Positions 42,084 through 49,699 of a stretch of DNA of 64,000 nucleotides are shown here, in pieces (position 1 is the first letter of the stretch; each line of letters begins with the position of its first letter). Below the pieces are notes generated by a model that saw only the letters and a program-made list of their open reading frames with translations, made no database searches and was not told where the DNA came from. The position numbers and the translations under genes are program-made. The stretch spans positions 3,442,523 to 3,506,522 of the forward strand of contig NZ_KB911579.1 of the NCBI RefSeq assembly GCF_000383575.1, written 5' to 3'. Source of the stretch: Salinispora oceanensis. GTDB lineage: Bacteria; Actinomycetota; Actinomycetes; Mycobacteriales; Micromonosporaceae.

Positions 42084-45000
42084 GTGCGTCTGCTCCGTGA
42101 CCTGTGGGCTACCGCGCCTCTCCGCATGACGATCGTCGGCATCCTGGTCCTGCTCGGGGCAGGTGGTCAGGCCGCTGCCGCCGCGTTGGCCGGGCCGGTC
42201 CTGGTACACCGCTCCGTCGGTGCCTTCGCCCTACTCGCGGTGGCGCTGGTCGCCGCCGTGGTCAGTGCCCTCGTGGTCAATCTGGTGCTGGCGGGGGTGA
42301 CCGCCGACTGGTCCGCTGCCGTCCGGCGCCGGCTCTGCCGGGTCGCCTTCGGGCAGGACCTGCCCACCTTGGAGGCGACCCCGGTCGGCGAGCTGCTGGA
42401 CCGGATCGACGGCGACGTCTACGACGTCGCCGCCGGGGTCCGATCGCAGGGTATCCGCATCGCCCAGATGCTGACCGCGGGCCTGCTCTCCGCGGTCGTC
42501 GCACTGGGCGTCTGGTGGCCGGCCGGGCTGACCATGCTGCTGCTCGCCGGTGTCCTTGCCGTCGGTCTGCGCCGGCCCACCGCGCGCATTGTCCCAGCCC
42601 GGATGGCCGAGGAGGCGGCCTGGTCCGACCTGGCCGCGGTGATGGAGGAGGCCGTCCACGGCCAGGATGACGTGCGGACCAGCCTCGCCCAGCCGTACGT
42701 GCTGCGGCTCTGGGCCATCCGGGCGGCGGCCGTGCTCGCCCGGGCGATGCCGGTGTGGCGGATGTCGGCCCGGGTCACCACCACCGCGGTCGGTGTCACC
42801 GGCGTCGGGATCGCCGCGGTGGTGCTCACCGGAGCGTGGGCGCTGGCCAGCGGTCGGGTGGACGGCGCCCGGCTGACCGCCGTGTGGCTGCTCGCCGTCG
42901 CTTTCGGCGCGACCGTCGAGCACGTCAGCCAGCTGGTGCCGGAGCTACAGTACGCACTCGGTGCCTGGGGCCGCGTACGGCTGCTGGCGAGTTCCCCACA
43001 GGAGCCGGTGGGTGGGCTGGCCCCGGTTGACGGCGATTTGACGGTGCGGGGTCTGACCTTCCACTACCCGGTGGCCGAGGGCAGCCGCGGGCTGGCCCTG
43101 CGTGACATCCACCTGACCTTCACCCGGGGCCGTTCGTACGCCCTGGTCGGCCGGACCGGTTCGGGGAAGTCCACGCTGGCGAAGGTGCTCACCCGGGCGG
43201 TCGACGTGCCGGCCGGGACGGTCCTGCTCGGCGGCCGGGACCTGCGCGACATCGATGTCGAGAAGCTACGCCGCTGGGTGGCGGTGGTGCCACAGCGCAC
43301 CGAGATCCTGGCCGGCACCCTTGCAGAGAACATCGCCCTCTTCGACCCGGACCTGCTCGACGCCGCCGCCGACGCCCTGCGCGAACTGGGACTCGACGGC
43401 TGGGCCACCGAACTCCCCGACGGGCTGCGGACCCGGCTTGGTGAGGGCGGGCACGTCCTCTCGGCCGGTCAGGAGCAACTGGTCGCGTTCGCCCGGATTC
43501 TGGTGCGCGACCCGCAGGTGGTGATCCTGGACGAGGCGACCGCCCGGCTCGATCCGGTCACCGAGGCGCGGGTGCAGGCGGCCACCGAACGGCTGCTGCA
43601 CGACCGGATCGGCATCGTCATCGCGCACCGGCTCTCCTCGGTCCGGCACTGCGACGAGGTGGTGGTGCTGGCCGATGGCGCGGTACTGGAGGCCGGGCCG
43701 CTGCGGGAGTCGGGGCGTTTCGCTGAACTGCTGGCCATCAGTGACAACGCGACCAGTGCCGCCGTCATCAGCGACGCCGCGACCAGTGCCGCCGTCATCA
43801 GCGACGCCGTCACCCCGGACGTCACTCCCGCCGGCACCGGCCTCCACGCGCCCGTCCAGGTTGGCGTTGGCGTTGGCGTTGGCCCCGGCCCTGCCAGCGG
43901 TAGCGGCGTCGGCGCTGGGGTCGGGCTGCTGGACGGCCCGGAGCCGGAGGCCAGGCCCGAACTCGGCCCGGTCGCCGTACCGGCGAAGCCCACCTCGCCG
44001 CCCCCCGTGGACGTTTCGCCACCAGCTGTGGACCTCCCGCCATCCGCCGTGGACGGCTCGCCGACGGCCGGAGAATGCCGGCCGCCGGCTGGGGATACCT
44101 CGCCGCCAGCGGTGGCGTCCCTTGGCCGAACGCTGCGGGAGGTCTTCCGGCTGATCGGCAACGACCCACGGTATGGGCTGGCGGCCATGGCGCCCTTCGT
44201 GGTGCTGGTGTTGGTCGGCCTGGCCGGCCCGGTGCTGCCGTGGCTCTGGGCAGACGTGGTTGACGGCGTCGGTGAGCCGTGGCTGCCGGCGCTCGGCATC
44301 GCGGCCGGGCTGCTGGTCACGCTGCCCGTCCACTGGTACACGACGCTGTGGTTCCAGAACTGGTGGGTGCGGCAGATGCTGCGGATCAACCTCCGGCTGG
44401 TGCATGGGCAGACCGGGCCCCGCCGGGTCAGCGGCTACACCCCCGCCGAGGTGGTCGCCCAGGGCGGTGACACCGAACGGGTCGTGGAGCTCGCCGACAA
44501 TATGGTGGACCAGTTCTTCGGCCTGGTTCTGGTGGTGGCGATGACCGTTATCTCCGGCAGCGTCGTACCCGGACTCTTCTTCCTCGGGACGATGGTGGTG
44601 TCCGCGCTGGTCGCCGCCTTGTTCGGCCCGGCCCTGGAGCGCGGCGCACGGGCGACGGTGACGGCGCGGGCCGCGTACGCGACCGCGCTGGTCTCCGGGC
44701 TCTCCGCCGCACGGACGGTGAAGCTGGCGGGCGCGACCGGGCCGGTGCTCGACCACCTCGCCGACCTGGACGCCATCCGCAGCGAGCGTCAGCGGCGGGA
44801 GATCGCCACCCAGGTGTGGTCCCGCTCCACCCCGTCGGTGGTCAGCGGGCTGCTACCGATCGGCGCGTGGGCGTTGTTCATGGCCGGTCTTCTGTCGGCC
44901 GGCGCGACCCTGGTCGCTGTCTCCACGCTCGTCGCGGCGCGCTGGATCGCCTGGACCGCGGCGTCGCTGCTCTCCCAGGTGCCGTCGGCTCGGGTTTGGA

Positions 45001-45794
45001 CCCAGCGGACGGTGGTGATGACCGGGGCGCCGACGTACTCGACGGGGCTGCCCGGGGTCGACCCGGGGGCCGGTTCTGCTCCGGTGCCGCCGGCGCCGGC
45101 CCGGCACCCGCTGCGTCGGCTCGAGTTGGTCGGGTTCGGGGTCCGCCACCGGGACGGGGTGGCGGCGGTCCGCGATGTCGACCTGACGATCGAATGCGGC
45201 CAGCTCGTCCTGGTGGTCGGTCCGGTCGGGTCGGGCAAGTCGTCGCTGCTGCGGGCCCTCGCCGGGATCGTGCCGCACACCGGCCGGCTGCTGTGGAACG
45301 GCGTGCCGGTGACCGAGCCGGAGCTGTTTCTCCGCCCGCACCAGGTCGGCTACGTCGGTCAGCAGCCCCGGGTGCTCTCCGGGACGGTCGCCGACAACAT
45401 CACCCTCGACTATCCGGTGGATGCCGCCGCGGCGGCATCCACCGCCCAGCTCGAGCCGGACCTGGCGGCCTCCGGGGCCGGTCTCGGGTTGGTCATCGGG
45501 CACAAGGGCACCCGACTCTCGGGCGGGCAGCTGCAGCGGCTCGCGCTGGCCCGTGCGCTCGCCCCGGGGAGCGAGCTGCTGGTCGCCGACGACGTCTCCT
45601 CCGCGTTGGATGTCACCACGGAGCTGGCGCTCTGGGCGGCGCTGCGACAGCACGGGGTCACCGTGCTGGGGTCGACCTCGAAACGGGCGGCGCTGCTCCG
45701 CGCCGACCACGTCCTGGTGTTGGAGGACGGGCGGGTGGCGGCCCAGGGCCATTGGGGTGAGCTGGCGGCCCGGTGGTCGCACCTGGCCGGTTGA
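42084..45794 (+). CDS. ABC exporter with two complete halves in one chain
   Basis: A 1236-residue TMD-NBD-TMD-NBD protein, equal to two type IV (B-type) exporter halves. NBD1: Walker A GRTGSGKST (about 356), signature LSAGQEQ (about 459), Walker B VVILDEATARLD and H-loop IAHRLSS, all good. A 120-residue Ala/Pro/Val-rich linker (about 555-675) has tandem ATSAAVISDA and PPAVD-type repeats. NBD2: Walker A GPVGSGKSS (about 1046) and LSGGQ (about 1146), but Walker B ends VADDVSS, with Asp for the catalytic Glu, and the H-loop His is missing (LGSTSKR). One ATP site is therefore degenerate, as in heterodimeric exporters. Cargo unknown. GTG 42084. Confidence 0.92.
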   Translation: MRLLRDLWATAPLRMTIVGILVLLGAGGQAAAAALAGPVLVHRSVGAFALLAVALVAAVVSALVVNLVLAGVTADWSAAVRRRLCRVAFGQDLPTLEATPVGELLDRIDGDVYDVAAGVRSQGIRIAQMLTAGLLSAVVALGVWWPAGLTMLLLAGVLAVGLRRPTARIVPARMAEEAAWSDLAAVMEEAVHGQDDVRTSLAQPYVLRLWAIRAAAVLARAMPVWRMSARVTTTAVGVTGVGIAAVVLTGAWALASGRVDGARLTAVWLLAVAFGATVEHVSQLVPELQYALGAWGRVRLLASSPQEPVGGLAPVDGDLTVRGLTFHYPVAEGSRGLALRDIHLTFTRGRSYALVGRTGSGKSTLAKVLTRAVDVPAGTVLLGGRDLRDIDVEKLRRWVAVVPQRTEILAGTLAENIALFDPDLLDAAADALRELGLDGWATELPDGLRTRLGEGGHVLSAGQEQLVAFARILVRDPQVVILDEATARLDPVTEARVQAATERLLHDRIGIVIAHRLSSVRHCDEVVVLADGAVLEAGPLRESGRFAELLAISDNATSAAVISDAATSAAVISDAVTPDVTPAGTGLHAPVQVGVGVGVGPGPASGSGVGAGVGLLDGPEPEARPELGPVAVPAKPTSPPPVDVSPPAVDLPPSAVDGSPTAGECRPPAGDTSPPAVASLGRTLREVFRLIGNDPRYGLAAMAPFVVLVLVGLAGPVLPWLWADVVDGVGEPWLPALGIAAGLLVTLPVHWYTTLWFQNWWVRQMLRINLRLVHGQTGPRRVSGYTPAEVVAQGGDTERVVELADNMVDQFFGLVLVVAMTVISGSVVPGLFFLGTMVVSALVAALFGPALERGARATVTARAAYATALVSGLSAARTVKLAGATGPVLDHLADLDAIRSERQRREIATQVWSRSTPSVVSGLLPIGAWALFMAGLLSAGATLVAVSTLVAARWIAWTAASLLSQVPSARVWTQRTVVMTGAPTYSTGLPGVDPGAGSAPVPPAPARHPLRRLELVGFGVRHRDGVAAVRDVDLTIECGQLVLVVGPVGSGKSSLLRALAGIVPHTGRLLWNGVPVTEPELFLRPHQVGYVGQQPRVLSGTVADNITLDYPVDAAAAASTAQLEPDLAASGAGLGLVIGHKGTRLSGGQLQRLALARALAPGSELLVADDVSSALDVTTELALWAALRQHGVTVLGSTSKRAALLRADHVLVLEDGRVAAQGHWGELAARWSHLAG
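43749..43882 (+). repeat. In-frame minisatellite in the exporter linker
   Basis: Two 30-bp units encoding ATSAAVISDA (about 43749-43808) and, shortly after, four copies of ggcgtt-type hexamers near 43862-43882 encoding Val-Gly repeats. Confidence 0.8.
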
Positions 45795-45847
45795 CGGGAG
45801 AGGCCCGGTGCTGGGCGCGGGTGCCGGCGAGTCGGTCGGGACCGACG

Positions 45848-45879
45848 CCGGCCCCGCCCCAGCAGTGGGGCGGGGCCGG
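45848..45879. terminator. 14-bp hairpin between convergent genes
   Basis: The arms ccggccccgcccca (45848-45861) and tggggcggggccgg (45866-45879) pair around gcag. It serves the exporter (plus) and the symporter (minus). Confidence 0.85.
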
Positions 45880-45890
45880 GAGGGGGCAGC

Positions 45891-47198
45891 TCAGGCGGGG
45901 GCCAGGGCCGGCTCCTCGTGCTGGCCGGGCCGGGAGTCGCGCTCTGCCGGGTCCTCGTCAACCAGGCTCCGCCGGCCGGCCGAGTCGTACGCGGTCCGGT
46001 CCAGGGTGCCCTCCCGGGCCGCCACGATCGTCGGCACGAGGGCCTGCCCGGCGACGTTGGTCGCGGTGCGGACCATGTCCAGGATGGGGTCGATGGCCAG
46101 TAGCAGGCCCGCGCCGGCCAGTGGCAGGCCAAGTGTGCTCAGCGTCAGCGTGAGCATGACGATCGCGCCGGTGAGCCCGGCGGTCGCCGCCGAGCCGACC
46201 ACGGAGACGAAGGCGATCAGCAGGTAGTCGGTGACGCCCAGCTCCACCCCGAAGACCTGCGCCACGAAGATCGCGGCCAGGGCCGGGTAGATCGCCGCGC
46301 AGCCGTCCATCTTCGTGGTGGCGCCGAACGGGACCGCGAACGAGGCGTACTCGCGGGGGACCCCCAGCCGCTCCACCGCGCGCTGGGTCACCGGCATGGT
46401 GCCGACCGAGGAGCGGGAGACGAAGGCCAGCTGGATCGCCGGTCCGGCGCCGGCGAAGAAGCGCAGCGGGTTGAGCCGGGCGGCGCCGAGCAGCAGCAGC
46501 GGGTAGACCACGAACAGCACGATCGCGCAGCCGACGTAGACGGCGGTGGTGAAGCGGGCCAGCGGGGCCAGCAGGTCCCAGCCGTAGGTGGCGACGGCGT
46601 TGCCGATCAGGCCCAGGGTCCCGATCGGGGCGAGCCGGATCACCCACCACAGCGCCTTCTGGACGATCGCCAGTAGGGCCCGGTTGAGTTCGACGAAGGG
46701 CTCGGCGGGCGAGCCGACCAGCAGGGCCGCCGCGCCGATGACGAGGGCGAGGAAGACGATCTGGAGAACGTTGCCCTCGACGAACGCGCCGACCGGGTTG
46801 GTCGGGACGAGGCCGGTGAGGAAGTCGGTCCAGGAGCCGGTCCTGGTCGGGGCGGTGGCGTCGGCCGTGTCCAGGGTGACCCCGCGGCCGGGGTTGCTGA
46901 GGAGCCCGAGGCCGATACCGACGCTGACCGCGATGAGCGCGGTGGCACCGAACCAGAGCAGCGTGCGGAGCGCCAGCCGGGCGGCGTTGGCCACGCCGCG
47001 CAGACTGACCACGCTGATCACGATGGCGGTGAAGACCAGGGGTGGCACGGCGAGTTTGAGCAGCTGGACGAAGAGGCCACCGACGATGTCGAGGCCGCTG
47101 GCCAGCCAGCTCAGCTCACCGGCCCGGGCGAGGTAGCCGAGGGCCACGCCGAGGGCGAGGCCGAGCAGGATCTGCACGGAGAAAGGGATCTTGCGCAT
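45891..47198 (-). CDS. DAACS-family sodium/proton symporter, candidate cystine or sulfur amino acid importer
   Basis: A 435-residue glutamate/dicarboxylate:cation symporter-fold protein with eight membrane segments and two re-entrant loops. The serine-rich loop is SRSSVGTMP; the TM7 cation motif is TTKMDGCA (in place of NMDGT); and DMVRTATNVAG in TM8 contacts substrate. The family carries glutamate, aspartate, C4-acids, serine/threonine or cystine. A 29-residue leader peptide of the cysteine type starts 129 bp upstream, so cystine or another sulfur amino acid is the best inferred substrate. A cytosolic C-terminal tail of about 45 acidic residues. Confidence 0.9.
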   Translation of the reverse strand: MRKIPFSVQILLGLALGVALGYLARAGELSWLASGLDIVGGLFVQLLKLAVPPLVFTAIVISVVSLRGVANAARLALRTLLWFGATALIAVSVGIGLGLLSNPGRGVTLDTADATAPTRTGSWTDFLTGLVPTNPVGAFVEGNVLQIVFLALVIGAAALLVGSPAEPFVELNRALLAIVQKALWWVIRLAPIGTLGLIGNAVATYGWDLLAPLARFTTAVYVGCAIVLFVVYPLLLLGAARLNPLRFFAGAGPAIQLAFVSRSSVGTMPVTQRAVERLGVPREYASFAVPFGATTKMDGCAAIYPALAAIFVAQVFGVELGVTDYLLIAFVSVVGSAATAGLTGAIVMLTLTLSTLGLPLAGAGLLLAIDPILDMVRTATNVAGQALVPTIVAAREGTLDRTAYDSAGRRSLVDEDPAERDSRPGQHEEPALAPA

Positions 47199-47237
47199 GA
47201 AAGGTCCAAGTCTGGAAAACGAAAGGTACGGGCGGCG

Positions 47238-47327
47238 TCAGAGGTGCGGCCGCGCCGGACAGACACCGCTGGCCTGCAGTCGAAGGTCGACGTACAAGCG
47301 CACGGTGAGATTCCAGACGTTGGTCAT
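47238..47327 (-). CDS. Cysteine-type leader peptide upstream of the symporter
   Basis: A 29-residue ORF, ATG at 47327. The core LTVRLYVDLRLQASGVCP fits the actinobacterial putative leader peptide pattern (LT-x-R-x-x-VDL...SA-x-C) found before sulfate, cysteine and methionine genes. There is no Shine-Dalgarno; tatcgt lies 10-15 bp upstream and could be a -10 box of a leaderless transcript. Its stop is 39 bp before the symporter start. Ribosome stalling at the Cys codon when cysteine is scarce would control the downstream gene (family knowledge and inference). Confidence 0.65.
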   Translation of the reverse strand: MTNVWNLTVRLYVDLRLQASGVCPARPHL

Positions 47328-47511
47328 TGCCGGACGACGATACACCGTTTTCCGTGGTTCGGGGGGCGGCTGGCCGGTGACCCTCCCCACCAGGGTGGCT
47401 CGGACACCTGCCACCCCGCTGGCCCGGGCGTCGATATCCTGACGCCGGAGCGTTGCCCGGATCCGGGTCCGCTCCACCCCCTCCGACCTTCCCACCCCCG
47501 AAGGATTCGCG
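47328..47511. other. Divergent promoter region, symporter leader and thiolase
   Basis: No gene. 47360-47425 (ggctggccggtgaccctcc and on) has internal pairing and recalls the core of SAM-type riboswitches on the plus strand, but the flanking helices do not fit a known class. The thiolase ATG at 47512 has gaaggatt upstream. Confidence 0.4.
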
Positions 47512-48717
47512 ATGACCGTGGCATATCTGGTGGCTGGTGTCCGTACCCCGATCGGGAGATACGGCGGGGCGCTCGCCGGCGTCCGCCCCGACGACCTGGC
47601 CGCGCACGTGATCCGGGAGCTGGTGACGCGGCACCCGACGGTGGACTGGGCCCGGACCGACGACGTGATCCTCGGCTGCGCGAACCAGGCCGGCGAGGAC
47701 AACCGCAACGTGGCCCGGATGGCGGCGCTGCTCGGCGGGCTGCCCGAGCAGGTGCCCGGCAGTACGGTCAACCGGCTCTGCGGCTCCGGCCTGGACGCCC
47801 TCGCCCTCGCCGCCCGCTCCGTCATCGCCGGCGAGGCCGACCTGGTGCTTGCCGGCGGGGTGGAGAGCATGAGCCGGGCGCCGTTCGTGTTGCCCAAGGC
47901 CGAGACCGCGTTCTCCCGTAACGCGGAGGTCTACGACACCACCATCGGCTGGCGGTTGGTCAACCCGTTGCTGGAACAGGGGTGGGGCATCGACTCGATG
48001 CCGGAGACCGCGGAGAACGTGGCCGCCGAGTACGGCGTGGCGCGGGCCACCCAGGACGAGTTCGCGTACCGCTCCCAGCAGCGTGCGGCCAAGGCCCAGG
48101 CCGACGGTCGGCTCGCCGAGGAGATCGTGCCGGTGTCGGCGCCGGCCGGCCGGCGGGGGACCACGCTGGTCGAGGTCGACGAACATCCGCGGGAGACGTC
48201 GCTGGCGAAGCTGGCCGCGCTGCCCACCCCGTTCCGGGCGGGGGGCACGATCACGGCCGGCAACTCCTCCGGCGTCAACGACGGCGCGGTGGCGCTGCTG
48301 GTGGCCTCCGAGTCAGCACTCACGCGGTATGACCTGAACCCGTTGGCCCGGGTCGTCGGCGCCGCCGCGGCCGGTGTGCCGCCCCGGGTGATGGGCGTCG
48401 GCCCGGTGCCCGCCACCCGCCGGCTCCTCGACCGGCTCGGCCTGGCGGTGGGCGACCTGGACGTGGTCGAGCTGAACGAGGCGTTCGCCGCGCAGGCGGT
48501 GGCGGTCCTGCGGGAACTGGGCCTGCCGGTGGATGCCGAGCATGTCAACCCCAACGGGGGCGCGATCGCGTTGGGGCATCCGCTCGGCGCGAGTGGGGCC
48601 CGGCTGGCGCTGACCGCTGCCCTGGAGCTGCGGCGCCGCGGCGGCCGCCGGGCGCTGGCCACCATGTGTGTCGGGGTGGGTCAGGGCATCTCGCTGCTGT
48701 TGGAGTCGGCGGGGTGA
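47512..48717 (+). CDS. Acetyl-CoA acetyltransferase / beta-ketoacyl-CoA thiolase
   Basis: A 401-residue thiolase. Active-site Cys in NRLCGSGLDAL (about residue 88-92), Asn/His motifs NEAFAAQ and GHPLGASGAR, and the second Cys in TMCVGVGQG. The sequence resembles PcaF-type beta-ketoadipyl-CoA thiolases as well as biosynthetic acetoacetyl-CoA thiolases; the substrate cannot be told from sequence and no pathway partners are adjacent. A cytosolic, stand-alone gene. Confidence 0.93.
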   Translation: MTVAYLVAGVRTPIGRYGGALAGVRPDDLAAHVIRELVTRHPTVDWARTDDVILGCANQAGEDNRNVARMAALLGGLPEQVPGSTVNRLCGSGLDALALAARSVIAGEADLVLAGGVESMSRAPFVLPKAETAFSRNAEVYDTTIGWRLVNPLLEQGWGIDSMPETAENVAAEYGVARATQDEFAYRSQQRAAKAQADGRLAEEIVPVSAPAGRRGTTLVEVDEHPRETSLAKLAALPTPFRAGGTITAGNSSGVNDGAVALLVASESALTRYDLNPLARVVGAAAAGVPPRVMGVGPVPATRRLLDRLGLAVGDLDVVELNEAFAAQAVAVLRELGLPVDAEHVNPNGGAIALGHPLGASGARLALTAALELRRRGGRRALATMCVGVGQGISLLLESAG

Positions 48718-48875
48718 CCAGCGGCCCGCCCGCACCTTTCCGCCCGCATTGACGCACGCCTACAGTTGTGGGCACCTGATGATCCGCGGGGTCGGCCGGT
48801 GGCCTCCGCGTGTCCGCACGCGCCCTCGACACCGGTCCCCTCCCGCACCGCGGCGACGAACTGGGGTGTAGCACT

Positions 48876-49694
48876 GTGCAGAAGCAGGATGGACTTCCCG
48901 CCGAGATTGACCTTTCCCGCCCGAGCGCGGCCCGGGTGTATGACTACTTTCTCGGCGGGGCCCACAATTTCGAGATCGATCGGCAGCTCGCCGAGCAGAT
49001 CGCCAGCATGACGCCGAACCTCGCCGGCACCATGCGCGCCGGCCGCGAGTTTCTCCGCCGCGCGGTTCGGGTGCTGCTGCACGAGGGGATCGACCAGTTC
49101 CTCGACATCGGCTCCGGGATCCCGACCGTCGGTAACGTGCACGAGGTGGCCCAGGCGGTCAACCCGAACGCCCGGATCGTCTACGTCGACATCGACCCGG
49201 TCGCGGTGGCGCACAGCCGGGATCTGCTGGTGGGTAACGACCGGACCGGGGTCATCCACGCCGACCTGCGCGACCCCGGGCGGATCCTGGCGCAGGCCCG
49301 GGCGCTGAACCTGCTGGACTTCGACCGGCCGCTGGGCATCCTGCTCGCCGGGGTGGTGCACTTCATCGGCGACGACGACCGCCCGGGCGACCTCCTCGCC
49401 ACGCTCCGGGCCGCCGCTGCGCCCGGAAGCTGTCTGGTGCTCTCACACTCCACCTTCGAGGACCAGCCGCGGGAGATGCTCGATGCCCAGCGGTTGTCGG
49501 CGCGTACCGACACCGAGATCACCCTCCGGTCCCGCAGCGAGATTACCGGTTTCTTCGGGGACTGGACCCTGCTGGAGCCAGGGGTGGTCCACATGCCGTT
49601 GTGGCGGCCGGACTCCGCCTCCGACGTGGATGACAATCCGGCGCAGTTCGGTGCCTTCGGCGGGGTTGCCCGGCACGACCAACCGGTCGGCTGA
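48876..49694 (+). CDS. SAM-dependent methyltransferase, DUF574/Methyltransf_19
   Basis: A 272-residue protein of the large actinobacterial DUF574 family. Typical opening IDLSRPSAARVYDYFLGGAH (from about residue 10); SAM-binding FLDIGSGIPT; VYVDIDPVAVAHS; ADLRDP; and a C-terminal GDWTLLEPGVV. Substrates of the family are unknown. GTG 48876 gives the conserved N-terminus directly. The GGDEF-EAL gene begins 5 bp after the stop, so the two are co-transcribed. Confidence 0.9.
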   Translation: MQKQDGLPAEIDLSRPSAARVYDYFLGGAHNFEIDRQLAEQIASMTPNLAGTMRAGREFLRRAVRVLLHEGIDQFLDIGSGIPTVGNVHEVAQAVNPNARIVYVDIDPVAVAHSRDLLVGNDRTGVIHADLRDPGRILAQARALNLLDFDRPLGILLAGVVHFIGDDDRPGDLLATLRAAAAPGSCLVLSHSTFEDQPREMLDAQRLSARTDTEITLRSRSEITGFFGDWTLLEPGVVHMPLWRPDSASDVDDNPAQFGAFGGVARHDQPVG

Positions 49695-49699
49695 TCGCG

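Noticed and set aside
43266..44756. Minus-strand ORF of 496 codons opposite the ABC exporter
   Set aside because: Arg/His/Gln-rich shadow translation with no domain.
47360..47425. SAM-riboswitch-like sequence upstream of the thiolase
   Set aside because: ggctggccggtgaccctcc resembles a SAM-type core, but the P1 and pseudoknot partners are missing and the downstream gene is not a sulfur gene.
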